DNA from: an uncultured Christensenella sp.
GTDB taxonomy: Bacteria; Bacillota; Clostridia; Christensenellales; Borkfalkiaceae
NCBI GenBank assembly: GCA_910578655.1
Contig: CAJTQE010000046.1
Span: 1-7,829 of the forward strand
DNA length: 7,829 bases
Direction of reading: 5' to 3'
Shown: piece after piece, positions 1-5,852 of the stretch
Layout of the letters: every line of letters begins with the position of its first letter
How positions within the stretch are numbered: position 1 is the first letter of the stretch
Notes under the pieces: model-generated
Seen by the model: the letters and a program-made list of their open reading frames with translations, nothing else
What the model was told of the DNA's origin: nothing
Databases searched by the model: none
Made by a program: the position numbers and the translations under genes

Positions 1-493
1 AATTAGGCGTGGAAGAATTAAAGAATATGCCGACAGAGTTAAAGGCAGTAAATATGTAGATGGCTGCAAAGGTATGTGGTCTGTGCCTTGCGACGTCGCT
101 TTACCTTGCGCTACGCAGAACGAGATTGACGAACAGTCAGCAAAATTGCTTGTTAAAAACGGGGTCAAATACGTCGCTGAAGGTGCAAATATGCCATCCA
201 CGTTAGAAGCAATTGATGTTTTCCAAAAAAGCGGTATTGTATTTTTACCTGCAAAAGCTGCCAACGCCGGTGGGGTTGCAACTTCGGCTCTCGAAATGGC
301 GCAGTCGTCGGGCAGACTGTTCTGGTCGTTTGAAGAGGTTGACACTAAATTAAAAAATATAATGATAAATATTTATCATAACATTGATATGGCGGCTAAA
401 AAATACGGTTATGCCGAAAATTACGTTATGGGTGCAAATATAGCGGGATTTATTAAAGTAGCCGACGCTATGATGGCGCAAGGTGTAGTCTGA
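1..493 (+). CDS. gdhA: NADP-type glutamate dehydrogenase, C-terminal part (5' truncated by window edge)
   Basis: Glutamate dehydrogenase makes glutamate from 2-oxoglutarate and ammonium with NAD(P)H, in the cytoplasm. The open frame runs from base 2 with no start inside the window, so about 163 C-terminal residues are present. The M at base 74 is internal, because coding sequence typical of the family (RRGRIKEY, then DGCKGMW) lies before it. Family hallmarks in order are PCDVALPCATQNEID, the VAEGANMP segment of the nucleotide-binding domain, AKAANAGGVATSALEMAQ, and the C-terminal YVMGANIAGFIKVADAM helix. The AGGVATS region and overall pattern match the hexameric bacterial GdhA (E. coli type) closely. 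The gene ends at TGA 491-493 and a terminator follows at once, so it ends its transcription unit. NADP rather than NAD preference is inferred from the subfamily. Confidence 0.96.
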   Translation, partial: IRRGRIKEYADRVKGSKYVDGCKGMWSVPCDVALPCATQNEIDEQSAKLLVKNGVKYVAEGANMPSTLEAIDVFQKSGIVFLPAKAANAGGVATSALEMAQSSGRLFWSFEEVDTKLKNIMINIYHNIDMAAKKYGYAENYVMGANIAGFIKVADAMMAQGVV

Positions 494-505
494 AATTAAA
501 TATTC

Positions 506-532
506 AAGCGGAGAAATATCTCCGCTTTTTTA
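506..532 (+). terminator. Rho-independent terminator after gdhA
   Basis: A GC-rich stem GCGGAGA (508-514) pairs with TCTCCGC (519-525) around an AATA loop, extended by AA/TT and followed by a T-run. It starts 13 bases after the gdhA stop. Confidence 0.93.
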
Positions 533-589
533 TATAAAGTTTTGTCGAAAGTAAAAGTGAATGGATAGTTATTAGTGTAGTATCAATGC

Positions 590-616
590 TTGTGTTTTCG
601 CATCTTATTGTATAGT
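590..616 (+). promoter_or_regulatory. Possible weak promoter of the broken zinc-ribbon gene
   Basis: TTGTGT (590-595) and TATAGT (611-616) are separated by 15 bases, shorter than ideal. They lie upstream of a clear ribosome binding site (AGGAGAGG, 640-647). A small inverted repeat, ACTGT 618-622 with ACAGT 630-634, lies just downstream and could be an operator or a weak hairpin. This is only a suggestion. Confidence 0.3.
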
Positions 617-653
617 GACTGTACGATAAACAGTAATTTAGGAGAGGTAATAT

Positions 654-863
654 ATGAAAGCAATAAAAATAGAAAAATGTCCGTTTGCGGCGGCGAAGAA
701 ATGCTTGAAACAAGAGCTGGTTCTTACGGCGGTGTATATTTAACAAAAGGCTATGCGTAGTGTGCCGCTTTTTGCAACCGTCTGTCGCGATTGCGGAAGC
801 GTTGTCCGTACCTATTGCAAAGAACCTGAAAAATTATTCCCTAAAAAAGAACGCAGAGGATAA
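654..863 (+). pseudogene. Small four-cysteine zinc-ribbon protein, broken by two compensating frameshifts
   Basis: A strong ribosome binding site (AGGAGAGG, 640-647) precedes ATG 654. The first frame reads MKAIKIEKCPF and then turns into an unrelated peptide ending at TAA 741-743. Shifting frame at about base 686 continues sensibly as CGGEEMLETRAGSYGGVYL and so on to GYA and TAG (758-760). Returning to the first frame at about 759 gives SVPLFATVCRDCGSVVRTY, ending ...KKERRG with TAA 861-863. Joined, this is a roughly 69-residue protein with two CxxC knuckles, CPFCGG and CRDCGS, the pattern of a zinc ribbon. The simplest explanation is one T lost from a TTTT run near 684-687 and one base gained near 755-761. 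The family resembles small uncharacterised zinc-ribbon proteins of Firmicutes; its function is unknown. Sequencing error is the main alternative to true decay. Confidence 0.75.
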
Positions 864-901
864 AATACATTTCAATTTGTCTTTCTAAATAGTTTGCAGT
901 A

Positions 902-934
902 AAAAGCTCTCGAACATATAGTTCGAGAGCTTTT
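902..934 (+). terminator. 14-bp perfect hairpin, terminator-like
   Basis: AAAAGCTCTCGAAC (902-915) pairs perfectly with 921-934 around an ATATA loop. The stem ends in TTTT on the plus strand and in five Ts on the minus strand, so it could work in both directions. It most likely ends the small zinc-ribbon unit and insulates the tetR operon from read-through. Confidence 0.8.
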
Positions 935-1024
935 GTCCTCACCTGAAAGTATAACTCTTAAAAATTTAGCATTTAATTCCCTATGGGAAGTATGCTTTGA
1001 CCGTGTTTTTATTATTTAATTTGC

Positions 1025-1053
1025 TTGACTTATTTAAAAAACGATAGTATACT
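1025..1053 (+). promoter_or_regulatory. Strong sigma-A-type promoter of the tetR-ABC operon
   Basis: TTGACT (1025-1030) and TATACT (1048-1053) are separated by exactly 17 bases, each one mismatch from consensus. The expected transcription start falls around 1060, inside the first operator repeat, which suits repression by the TetR protein encoded next. Confidence 0.85.
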
Positions 1054-1054
1054 T

Positions 1055-1080
1055 AAAACGATTGTTGTAAAACGATTGTT
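1055..1080 (+). promoter_or_regulatory. Tandem operator, two AAAACGATTGTT repeats, probable TetR autoregulatory site
   Basis: The 12-mer AAAACGATTGTT occurs at 1055-1066 and again at 1069-1080, 14 bases apart. The core AACGATTGTT is an imperfect palindrome (8 of 10 positions symmetric), as expected for a dimeric helix-turn-helix protein. A third partial copy, AAAACGATAGTA (1038-1049), lies between the -35 and -10 boxes. The position over the transcription start and immediately upstream of tetR makes TetR binding the natural inference. Confidence 0.7.
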
Positions 1081-1106
1081 TTAAATAAAAAATTGAGGGG
1101 TAAAAT

Positions 1107-1685
1107 ATGCCACCTAAGGCAAAGTTTGAAAGAAAAGATATTGTTGACGCCGCGATTGAAATATTGGAGAGCGACGGGGTAGAGGCGTTGACTGCTCGCA
1201 CAATTGGGGAAAAATTAAACAGTTCCGCAAGGCCTATTTTTACGGTTTTTAAAAATATGAGTGAGGTTATAAGCGAAACGGAAGCTGCGGCAAAGAAAAT
1301 ATATGACAGTTATGTTGCTGATGGGTTGGCAGAGCCGCTTGCCTTTAAGGGCGTTGGTAAAGCCTACATAAAGTTTGCTACCGAGCACCCTAAACTGTTT
1401 CAGCTTTTATTTATGCGTGAACAGAAAAAAATCCCAAAAATAGAAAATGCGTTGGGACTAATCGACGGTAACAGTCAATTAATTATTCAATCAATTCAAT
1501 CGAAATACTCGCTTGACGTCGAGTTATCAAATAAGCTTTATGCTCATATGTGGATTTATTCACACGGTATTGCTGTATTAATTGCTACTAGAATGTGCGA
1601 ATTTTCTCAAGAACAAATTTCTGATATGCTTACCGAAGTTTGTGTAAGTATGATAAAAAAAATTAAGACAGAAGGGAAATTATGA
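1107..1685 (+). CDS. TetR family repressor with WHG-type C-terminal domain
   Basis: This 192-residue protein is a normal length for a TetR repressor: a dimeric DNA-binding protein released from its operator by a small ligand. The N-terminal domain (about 7-54) opens with RKDIVDAAIEILESDGVEAL, and its helix-turn-helix covers about 29-48 (TARTIGEKLNSSARPIFTVF). The C-terminal ligand/dimer domain looks like the WHG type (TetR_C_33 family): YIKFATEHPKLFQLLFM at 87-103 and the W149...H153-G154 motif that names the family. ATG 1107 is chosen because GAGGGG (1095-1100) sits at a good distance and the domain begins at once. The stop overlaps the ATPase start in ATGA, so the three genes are translationally coupled. 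It most likely represses its own operon through the repeats at 1055-1080; the inducer is probably a transporter substrate but cannot be read from sequence. Confidence 0.92.
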   Translation: MPPKAKFERKDIVDAAIEILESDGVEALTARTIGEKLNSSARPIFTVFKNMSEVISETEAAAKKIYDSYVADGLAEPLAFKGVGKAYIKFATEHPKLFQLLFMREQKKIPKIENALGLIDGNSQLIIQSIQSKYSLDVELSNKLYAHMWIYSHGIAVLIATRMCEFSQEQISDMLTEVCVSMIKKIKTEGKL

Positions 1686-2368
1686 TTATAGCGAAAAGCG
1701 TATGTAAGTCATATAAAAACGGGGCGGTAAATGTGCTTAAATCGATATCGCTAAATGTCAGTGACGGAGAATTTGTTGTAATTGTCGGGGCTTCCGGTTC
1801 GGGTAAATCCACGCTTATGAACGTATTGTCCGGACTTGAAATCGCAGATAGCGGTAATATTTTTTACAACTCTGTAAATCTTACGGATATGACCGATAAA
1901 CAACTCACAGAGTTCAGAAGAAAAAAAGTGGGGTTTGTTTTTCAGCAATACTATTTGCTGTCTAATCTCAGCGTGGATAAAAATGTGAGATTGGGCGCAG
2001 ACCTTATCGGCAATAAAAACTATCGGATAATAATAGAAAAAGTCGGACTTTCGGATAAAATAAAATCCCGACCTTCAGAATTATCCGGAGGTGAGCAGCA
2101 GCGGGTATGCATTGCGCGCGCACTTGCCAAAAATCCTGAAATTTTATTTCTTGACGAGCCCACGGGAGCATTGGATGAGGATACAGGCAGAAGCGTTTTG
2201 GATTATATTATTAAATTACAGCGCGAAAAAAAATTTACAATGATTATGGTAACACATAATTTGAATATAGCTGATACCGCCGATACGGTTATTAAAATGA
2301 ACAGCGGAAATATTGTCGGAACTTATAAAAATCAAATACCTAAGTCGGCTTATGAAATAGGGTGGTAA
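1682..2368 (+). CDS. ABC transporter ATP-binding subunit, MacB/LolD-like class
   Basis: This is the 228-residue cytoplasmic ATPase that powers the permease encoded next. All nucleotide-binding motifs are intact: Walker A GASGSGKST (36-44), Q-loop FVFQQY (85-90), signature LSGGEQQR (134-141), Walker B ILFLDEPTGALD (154-165) with catalytic Glu159, and the switch histidine in VTHN (His192). The layout KSYKNG...VLKSISLNV and the short length with no extra domain place it in the 3.A.1.122-like group (MacB, LolD, BceA, DevA), which pairs with FtsX-type permeases. Such systems work by mechanotransmission, extruding substrates or signalling, rather than by importing with a binding protein, and no binding-protein gene is present. 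It overlaps tetR by 4 bases and is 1 base from the permease gene. The substrate is unknown. Confidence 0.95.
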   Translation: MIIAKSVCKSYKNGAVNVLKSISLNVSDGEFVVIVGASGSGKSTLMNVLSGLEIADSGNIFYNSVNLTDMTDKQLTEFRRKKVGFVFQQYYLLSNLSVDKNVRLGADLIGNKNYRIIIEKVGLSDKIKSRPSELSGGEQQRVCIARALAKNPEILFLDEPTGALDEDTGRSVLDYIIKLQREKKFTMIMVTHNLNIADTADTVIKMNSGNIVGTYKNQIPKSAYEIGW

Positions 2369-2369
2369 T

Positions 2370-3509
2370 ATGATTGTAAGTTTAAAAGACTCGTTAAAGC
2401 TTATCGGAATAATTATAGTTATTTTTTGTGCGGCATTTGTGTGTACGTTTTTTCTTAATTTTTATATCGACGCCAAAGCGATAAGAGATTTTATAAACGA
2501 CGCGGAAACTTTGGTTCTGTATAAAGCTCAAATAGCAACGGCGACTTTTACAAGCGCAATAAGCGGAGGATTTCTTGCTGTAATTGCGATAATAATGTTG
2601 GTGTTCTATATAAAATTATATATTGATAAAAATTTGAATAAACTTGGTGTATTAAAGGCTATGGGGTATTCTAATTTAAAAATTGCCTCAAGATTTTTAG
2701 TTTTTGGGTTCAGCGTATTTTTAGGTGCGGCCTTAGGCTTTGGTATGGGGTTTGCCATTATGCCAATCATATATGAAGGTATGTCAATTGACGGCTTGCC
2801 TGAAATAACAATAAACTTTCATTTTTGGCTATTTATTGTTTTGGTTATAGTTCCCACCGTATTGTTTGCAGTGTTTGCATTTTGTTATGCGTTGCTATCT
2901 TTAAAAATTCCTGTCTGTCAGATGCTTAAAGGCAGGGCGGAAAAATTGCGTAAATATGTAAAAAAACAAGATAAAGAGCGCAGTTTTTTATGTGAAATGT
3001 GTTATAAAACTATTGTTAGTAAAAAATCTATTGCTTTTTTTATTGCGTTCGCGTGTTTTTGTTTTTCGGCAATGGTGCAGATGTCGGTATCTATGCTTGA
3101 TTTAAGCTCTGAGCTTATGGGCGGCATTATTTTAGGAATAGGAATAGTGCTTGCGGTAACAACTATTTTTATGGCTGTGACAACGCTTATGAACGGCAAT
3201 TTGAAAAATATTGCAATGATGAAAGCTTTCGGATACACAAATTTTGAAATTGCGTTAAGTATTCTCGGTGGTTATCATATATTTGCTTTAATAGGGTTTG
3301 CGCTTGGCACGGTTTACCAATACGGTATATTAAGCATTATGATAAATTTTGTTTTTAAAGACGTGGAAAGCGTTCCTGATTATTCTTTTGACATAGCGGT
3401 GTTTTTTATTACTTTAGCCGTATTTATTGTCTTTTATGAATGTATGATGCTATTCTATTTTTCAAAAATAAGTAAGGTTAACGTAAAATCGGTTATGATA
3501 GAAAATTAA
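2370..3509 (+). CDS. Compact FtsX-type ABC permease with two FtsX domains
   Basis: This 379-residue integral membrane protein is the partner of the preceding ATPase (GGTGG ribosome binding site inside the ATPase end, 1-base gap). About eight membrane segments can be seen, near 11-30, 64-83, 108-133, 152-175, 220-240, 250-272, 296-322 and 342-364. The FtsX signature after the second segment of each half is duplicated: NKLGVLKAMGYSNLKIA (90-106) and KNIAMMKAFGYTNFEIA (279-295), 189 residues apart, with a charged cytoplasmic linker around 184-215. Two four-helix FtsX-like halves are thus fused, and unlike MacB or BceB there is no large extracytoplasmic domain; the loops are short. One polypeptide could therefore supply both halves of the channel, with two ATPase copies. 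TetR control suggests export of, or response to, a toxic small molecule or peptide, but this is inference. Confidence 0.9.
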   Translation: MIVSLKDSLKLIGIIIVIFCAAFVCTFFLNFYIDAKAIRDFINDAETLVLYKAQIATATFTSAISGGFLAVIAIIMLVFYIKLYIDKNLNKLGVLKAMGYSNLKIASRFLVFGFSVFLGAALGFGMGFAIMPIIYEGMSIDGLPEITINFHFWLFIVLVIVPTVLFAVFAFCYALLSLKIPVCQMLKGRAEKLRKYVKKQDKERSFLCEMCYKTIVSKKSIAFFIAFACFCFSAMVQMSVSMLDLSSELMGGIILGIGIVLAVTTIFMAVTTLMNGNLKNIAMMKAFGYTNFEIALSILGGYHIFALIGFALGTVYQYGILSIMINFVFKDVESVPDYSFDIAVFFITLAVFIVFYECMMLFYFSKISKVNVKSVMIEN

Positions 3510-3519
3510 GGCAAATATC

Positions 3520-3749
3520 GTCCAGAAAGAGCGCATTACCCGTACTTTCCGCTATTTGAGAGAGCGGCGAAGTAAATAAGCGAAAATAAATCATAAATGC
3601 AACGACTACGGAAAAGCCGATGGTTCCGTTAAAAGCAAGAGCTGCTTGCGTGATTTTTTATTTCCGCTTTTGAAAGCGTCCAGACCTTTCTGCTCGGAAT
3701 TATAAGCACGAACGATACTTTGTGTCGGTAGATTATCAATTACGACGAG
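3520..3749 (-). pseudogene. Relic of a type IV ABC exporter membrane domain
   Basis: On the minus strand two frames carry recognisable pieces of the ABC_membrane domain (PF00664) of fused exporters such as MdlB/YknU/LmrA types. The first frame (3749 down to a TAG at 3608-3606) reads NLPTQSIVRAYNSEQKGLD followed by AFKSGN, matching the conserved vVkAFnrE...F...N segment. A second frame (from about 3654) reads AFNGTIGFSVVVAF and then MIYFRLFTSPLSQIAES, matching the loop and last membrane helix of the same domain (usually ...G.IvAFmiYvRlFtqPLsQIA). The roughly 45 residues normally between these pieces are mostly missing, so there is a deletion as well as a frameshift. No ATP-binding domain, start or N-terminal helices remain; the downstream half would have lain where the intact permease gene now ends. 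The edges are approximate. Confidence 0.72.
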
Positions 3750-3780
3750 TTAAAACCGATTATAGACGATTTCTTTGATT

Positions 3781-3817
3781 AAAAAGTTGGTATAAACTGA
3801 TTTATACCAACTTTTTT
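3781..3817 (+). terminator. Perfect 16-bp hairpin, bidirectional terminator
   Basis: AAAAAGTTGGTATAAA (3781-3796) pairs perfectly with 3801-3816 around CTGA and ends in TTTTTT. The A-rich left arm gives a T-run on the other strand too. It is the first convincing terminator downstream of the tetR-ABC operon, 272 bases after the permease stop. Confidence 0.85.
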
Positions 3818-3831
3818 CAATATATAGAGAA

Positions 3832-3865
3832 TATAAAAGAAAAGACCACGATATAATGTGGTCTT
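3832..3865 (-). terminator. Rho-independent terminator of tRNA-Arg
   Basis: Read on the minus strand, AAGACCAC and GTGGTCTT (3858-3865 with 3842-3849) form an 8-bp stem that is followed by TTTTCTTTTAT. It begins directly after the encoded CCA of the tRNA. Confidence 0.85.
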
Positions 3866-3866
3866 G

Positions 3867-3941
3867 TGGTGTTCCCGCCGAGAGTCGAACTCGAATCTAT
3901 GCCTTAGGAGGGCACTATTCTATCCATTGAACTACGGAAAC
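3867..3941 (-). tRNA. tRNA-Arg, anticodon CCU
   Basis: The minus strand folds into a full cloverleaf. The acceptor stem is GTTTCCG with CGGGAAC (7 pairs, one T-G wobble), followed by discriminator A and a genomically encoded CCA (3869-3867). The D stem is GTTC/GAAT with loop AATGGATA. The anticodon stem is GTGCC/GGCAT with loop CTCCTAA, giving anticodon CCU, which reads the arginine codon AGG. The T arm is TCGAG-TTCGACT-CTCGG with the standard TTC. It stands alone between its own promoter and terminator. Confidence 0.96.
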
Positions 3942-3967
3942 AAATTGAAATTAATTTTATAGCAGAA

Positions 3968-3996
3968 ATTATATAAATTTTATATTCAGTTGTCAA
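3968..3996 (-). promoter_or_regulatory. Consensus promoter of tRNA-Arg
   Basis: On the minus strand, TTGACA (3996-3991) and TATAAT (3973-3968) are exact consensus boxes with an exact 17-base spacer. Transcription would start near 3961, about 20 bases before the mature tRNA 5' end at 3941. Confidence 0.93.
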
Positions 3997-4113
3997 AAGT
4001 ACGTCAAAACAGTCATTTCAGCCCCGAAATAAGCTGTTTTTTCTTGTTCCGTGTGGATTACTTTTATATAATACTACTTACGAAGATAAAAATCAAATAA
4101 ATAGCTGAGTTAC

Positions 4114-4141
4114 CAAAAAAGCGAGCGTAGAACGCTCGCTT
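4114..4141 (-). terminator. Rho-independent terminator of rpsT
   Basis: Read on the minus strand, AAGCGAGCG (4141-4133) and CGCTCGCTT (4127-4119) form a 9-bp GC-rich stem with a 5-base loop, followed by a T-run. It lies 17 bases after the rpsT stop. Confidence 0.94.
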
Positions 4142-4157
4142 ATTGTTTGCTCTCTAC

Positions 4158-4421
4158 TTACGCCATAGCGTTGAGTTTCTTTGCAAGACCTGACTTTTTA
4201 TTAGCAGCAGTGTTCTTTTTAAGTACGCCCTTAGAAACTGCACAGTCAATGACAGAGCAGGTGGTGGGGAAAAGCTTAATTGCAGCTTCTTTGTTGCCTG
4301 CATTTACCAAAGCAAGGAACTTTTTAACTTCGGTTCTCATTTCCGATTTGATAGCCTTGTTTCTCTCTGTCTTTTTGTCAATAACCAAAACACGCTTTTT
4401 AGCTGACTTTATGTTAGGCAT
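4158..4421 (-). CDS. rpsT: Small ribosomal subunit protein bS20
   Basis: This 87-residue basic protein has the usual S20 length. S20 is a primary 16S rRNA binder at the bottom of the 30S body. The N-terminus MPNIKSAKKRVLVIDKKTER and the following NKAIKSEMRTEVKKF are the family hallmarks, and the C-terminal half KGVLKKNTAANKKSGLAKK forms the last conserved helix. The start is supported by AGGAGA eight bases upstream on the minus strand and by the conserved MPNIKSA opening. It is monocistronic, with its own promoter (4492-4464) and terminator. The leader is only about 35 bases; S20 is known to control its own translation in E. coli, but no dedicated leader structure is visible here. Confidence 0.97.
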   Translation of the reverse strand: MPNIKSAKKRVLVIDKKTERNKAIKSEMRTEVKKFLALVNAGNKEAAIKLFPTTCSVIDCAVSKGVLKKNTAANKKSGLAKKLNAMA

Positions 4422-4463
4422 TTACTTTCTCCTTGTAAACGATTTTACTTAAATTACTGTGTA

Positions 4464-4492
4464 ATTTTATCATATAAGGGCATAATTGTAAA
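4464..4492 (-). promoter_or_regulatory. Promoter of rpsT
   Basis: On the minus strand, TTTACA (4492-4487) and TAAAAT (4469-4464) are spaced by 17 bases. Transcription would start near 4457, about 35 bases before the ATG. It diverges from the murI control region about 50 bases away. Confidence 0.85.
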
Positions 4493-4538
4493 CTGTTTTT
4501 AATAGCTTTTACAAATTTTTTAATATATTTTGTATCTT

Positions 4539-4544
4539 TATAAT
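4539..4544 (+). promoter_or_regulatory. TATAAT -10 box of murI
   Basis: An exact TATAAT lies 13 bases before the murI ATG. The matching -35 position is T-rich (about 4516-4521) without a good TTGACA match. If used, transcription begins near 4551 and leaves a leader of only about 7 bases. Confidence 0.55.
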
Positions 4545-4557
4545 ATTAATATAGAGT

Positions 4558-5310
4558 ATGGAAAAAGTTTTAAATCCCACCGTTTGCTTTTTTGATAGCG
4601 GTATAGGCGGAATTTGTCTTTTATATGAATGTGTAAAAAGGCTGCCCGTTTTTGATTTTACCTATTTTTCCGATAATGCCAACGTTCCTTACGGTTCTTT
4701 GCCGCAGAACAGGTTGATTGAGTTGACTGATTCGGTTTTTGAACAAATATCAAAACTTAACCCGGTTGCGGCTGTAATAGCCTGCAACACCGTTACGGCA
4801 CGTTGCATCGATTACATTCGCAGTAAATATCCATTTGAAATAATAGGTATTCAGCCTGCAATTAAAACGGCTTCGGAGATAGAGGGTAAGTGTCTTGTTT
4901 TGGCTACTCCGTCGACAGCTGACAGTCAACCGATTAAAAATTTGATTGATAAGTTCGGCAAAGAGAAAACTGAAATTGTGGCATGTACTGACCTTGCGCA
5001 GTATATTGAAAATAATATTGATAATATTGATGAAAAGTATATAAAAAGTATTTTGCCTAAACGCAGGTGTGATAGCGTTGTTTTGGGTTGTACCCATTAT
5101 ATATATATTAAAGATATAGTCAGGGCGTACTATAACTGTCCTGTTTTCGACGGTGTAGTGGGAACTTGCGAAAATTTGGTCCGAAAATTAGGGAAAAGCG
5201 ACCACTCTGTAAAAAGGGCGCAAAAAATTACGTTCACCGGCGAATTCGCAACAAAAAACCGCAGTATATTTAGAAAGTTAATTAGTATCAATGGATTGAA
5301 GTTATCTTAA
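4558..5310 (+). CDS. murI: Glutamate racemase
   Basis: MurI interconverts L- and D-glutamate by a cofactor-independent two-cysteine mechanism and supplies D-Glu for peptidoglycan precursors in the cytoplasm. The 250-residue protein is slightly shorter than the usual 260-280. Motifs in order are FFDSGIGG (11-18, with Asp13 and Ser14 binding substrate), SDNANVPYG (38-46), the first catalytic cysteine in ACNT (Cys76), and the second in LGCTHY (Cys178, His180). LATPSTADS (115-123) replaces the usual LAT..T..S segment with a conservative variant. An in-frame TAG at 4552-4554 excludes an earlier start, and the first motif begins by residue 9, so ATG 4558 is secure. Only GAG stands as a weak ribosome binding site. 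It lies just before the mraZ division operon, a sensible place for a wall-precursor gene. Confidence 0.95.
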   Translation: MEKVLNPTVCFFDSGIGGICLLYECVKRLPVFDFTYFSDNANVPYGSLPQNRLIELTDSVFEQISKLNPVAAVIACNTVTARCIDYIRSKYPFEIIGIQPAIKTASEIEGKCLVLATPSTADSQPIKNLIDKFGKEKTEIVACTDLAQYIENNIDNIDEKYIKSILPKRRCDSVVLGCTHYIYIKDIVRAYYNCPVFDGVVGTCENLVRKLGKSDHSVKRAQKITFTGEFATKNRSIFRKLISINGLKLS

Positions 5311-5361
5311 AATCAAAAATTCAAACTAAAAAATTCGCAAAAAACCTAAAAAATTTCATTC

Positions 5362-5396
5362 AAGTGGTTGACAGTGGTCATTTTTGGTGGTATCAT
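5362..5396 (+). promoter_or_regulatory. mraZ operon promoter with MraZ-box-like GTGGT repeats
   Basis: An exact TTGACA (5368-5373) and TATCAT (5391-5396) are spaced by 17 bases. GTGGT occurs at 5364-5368, 5374-5378 and 5387-5391. The first two are 10 bases apart, one helical turn, and bracket the -35 box. MraZ proteins bind short G-rich direct repeats with about 10-base periodicity upstream of their own gene, so this is a probable autorepression site; the third copy is off-phase at 13 bases. Confidence 0.82.
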
Positions 5397-5428
5397 ATAT
5401 TTACAAGTATCACAGAAAGGGAAAGTTT

Positions 5429-5851
5429 ATGTTTTTTCTCACCGGCGAGTACGACCATCAAATCGACGCGAAAAACAGAATAAGAATTCCGACAAAGCTT
5501 AAAGGAAATGAAGAAAGGCTTTATTTTTCCAAAGGTTCGGACGGCTGCATATTCGTTTTTTACGAAGAAGCGATTAAGGCAAAGATGGAGAAGCTGGAAG
5601 AAATAGGTCTTTTTGATAAAAATAAGCAAAGAGGTTTGAGGAATTTTACAAATTCGATTAAACCTGTCGATGTTGACCAACAGGGACGTTTTGTTATTCC
5701 CGCTGAACTTGTTAACCACGCGAAAATCGTAAAAGACGTAAAAATATGCGGTAGCGGTTCCAGAATAGAAGTCTGGGCAAAAGAAGTTTACGATGAGTAT
5801 ATGTCAGGCGATGACTTTGACGAAGACGTCAGCAGCTTGGATATGATTTAA
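5429..5851 (+). CDS. mraZ: MraZ transcriptional regulator of the dcw cluster
   Basis: This 140-residue protein forms ring-shaped oligomers built from two AbrB-like DNA-binding halves and represses its own division/wall operon. Each half shows the DxxxR motif: DAKNR (13-17), followed by IRIP, and DQQGR (83-87), followed by FVIP. The opening MFFLTGEYDHQIDAK matches the family N-terminus. The frame is open upstream to 5384, but that would place the start inside the promoter; ATG 5429 has AAAGGG (5416-5421) at the right distance. The C-terminus is acidic (GDDFDEDVSS), a common variable tail. It is first in the operon, 1 base from rsmH. Confidence 0.96.
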   Translation: MFFLTGEYDHQIDAKNRIRIPTKLKGNEERLYFSKGSDGCIFVFYEEAIKAKMEKLEEIGLFDKNKQRGLRNFTNSIKPVDVDQQGRFVIPAELVNHAKIVKDVKICGSGSRIEVWAKEVYDEYMSGDDFDEDVSSLDMI

Positions 5852-5852
5852 T

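Noticed and set aside
504..746. Open frame of 80 codons on the minus strand
   Set aside because: It is low-complexity, runs through the gdhA terminator and opposes the better-supported zinc-ribbon reading.
977..989. Inverted repeat TTCCC-TAT-GGGAA
   Set aside because: It is short and isolated, unrelated to the tetR operator motif; it may be chance.
3738..3782. Plus-strand peptide NYDELKPIIDDFFD ending at a stop
   Set aside because: It has no start or upstream coding frame, and the same DNA reads as the exporter relic on the minus strand.
3867..3941. tRNA-Arg(CCU) as an attachment site
   Set aside because: I found no second copy of its 3' end in the window and no integrase gene.
4006..4040. 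Hairpin AAAACAG...CTGTTTT with an inner TTTC/GAAA pairing
   Set aside because: It is weak, interrupted and not placed at the end of any gene, so not called a terminator.
4147..4452. Open frame of 101 codons on the plus strand
   Set aside because: It is antisense to rpsT, which is unmistakable, and has no ribosome binding site or family resemblance.
5384..5428. Upstream extension of mraZ to an earlier start at 5384
   Set aside because: It would overlap the -10 box at 5391-5396 and lacks a ribosome binding site; the MraZ family N-terminus begins at ATG 5429.
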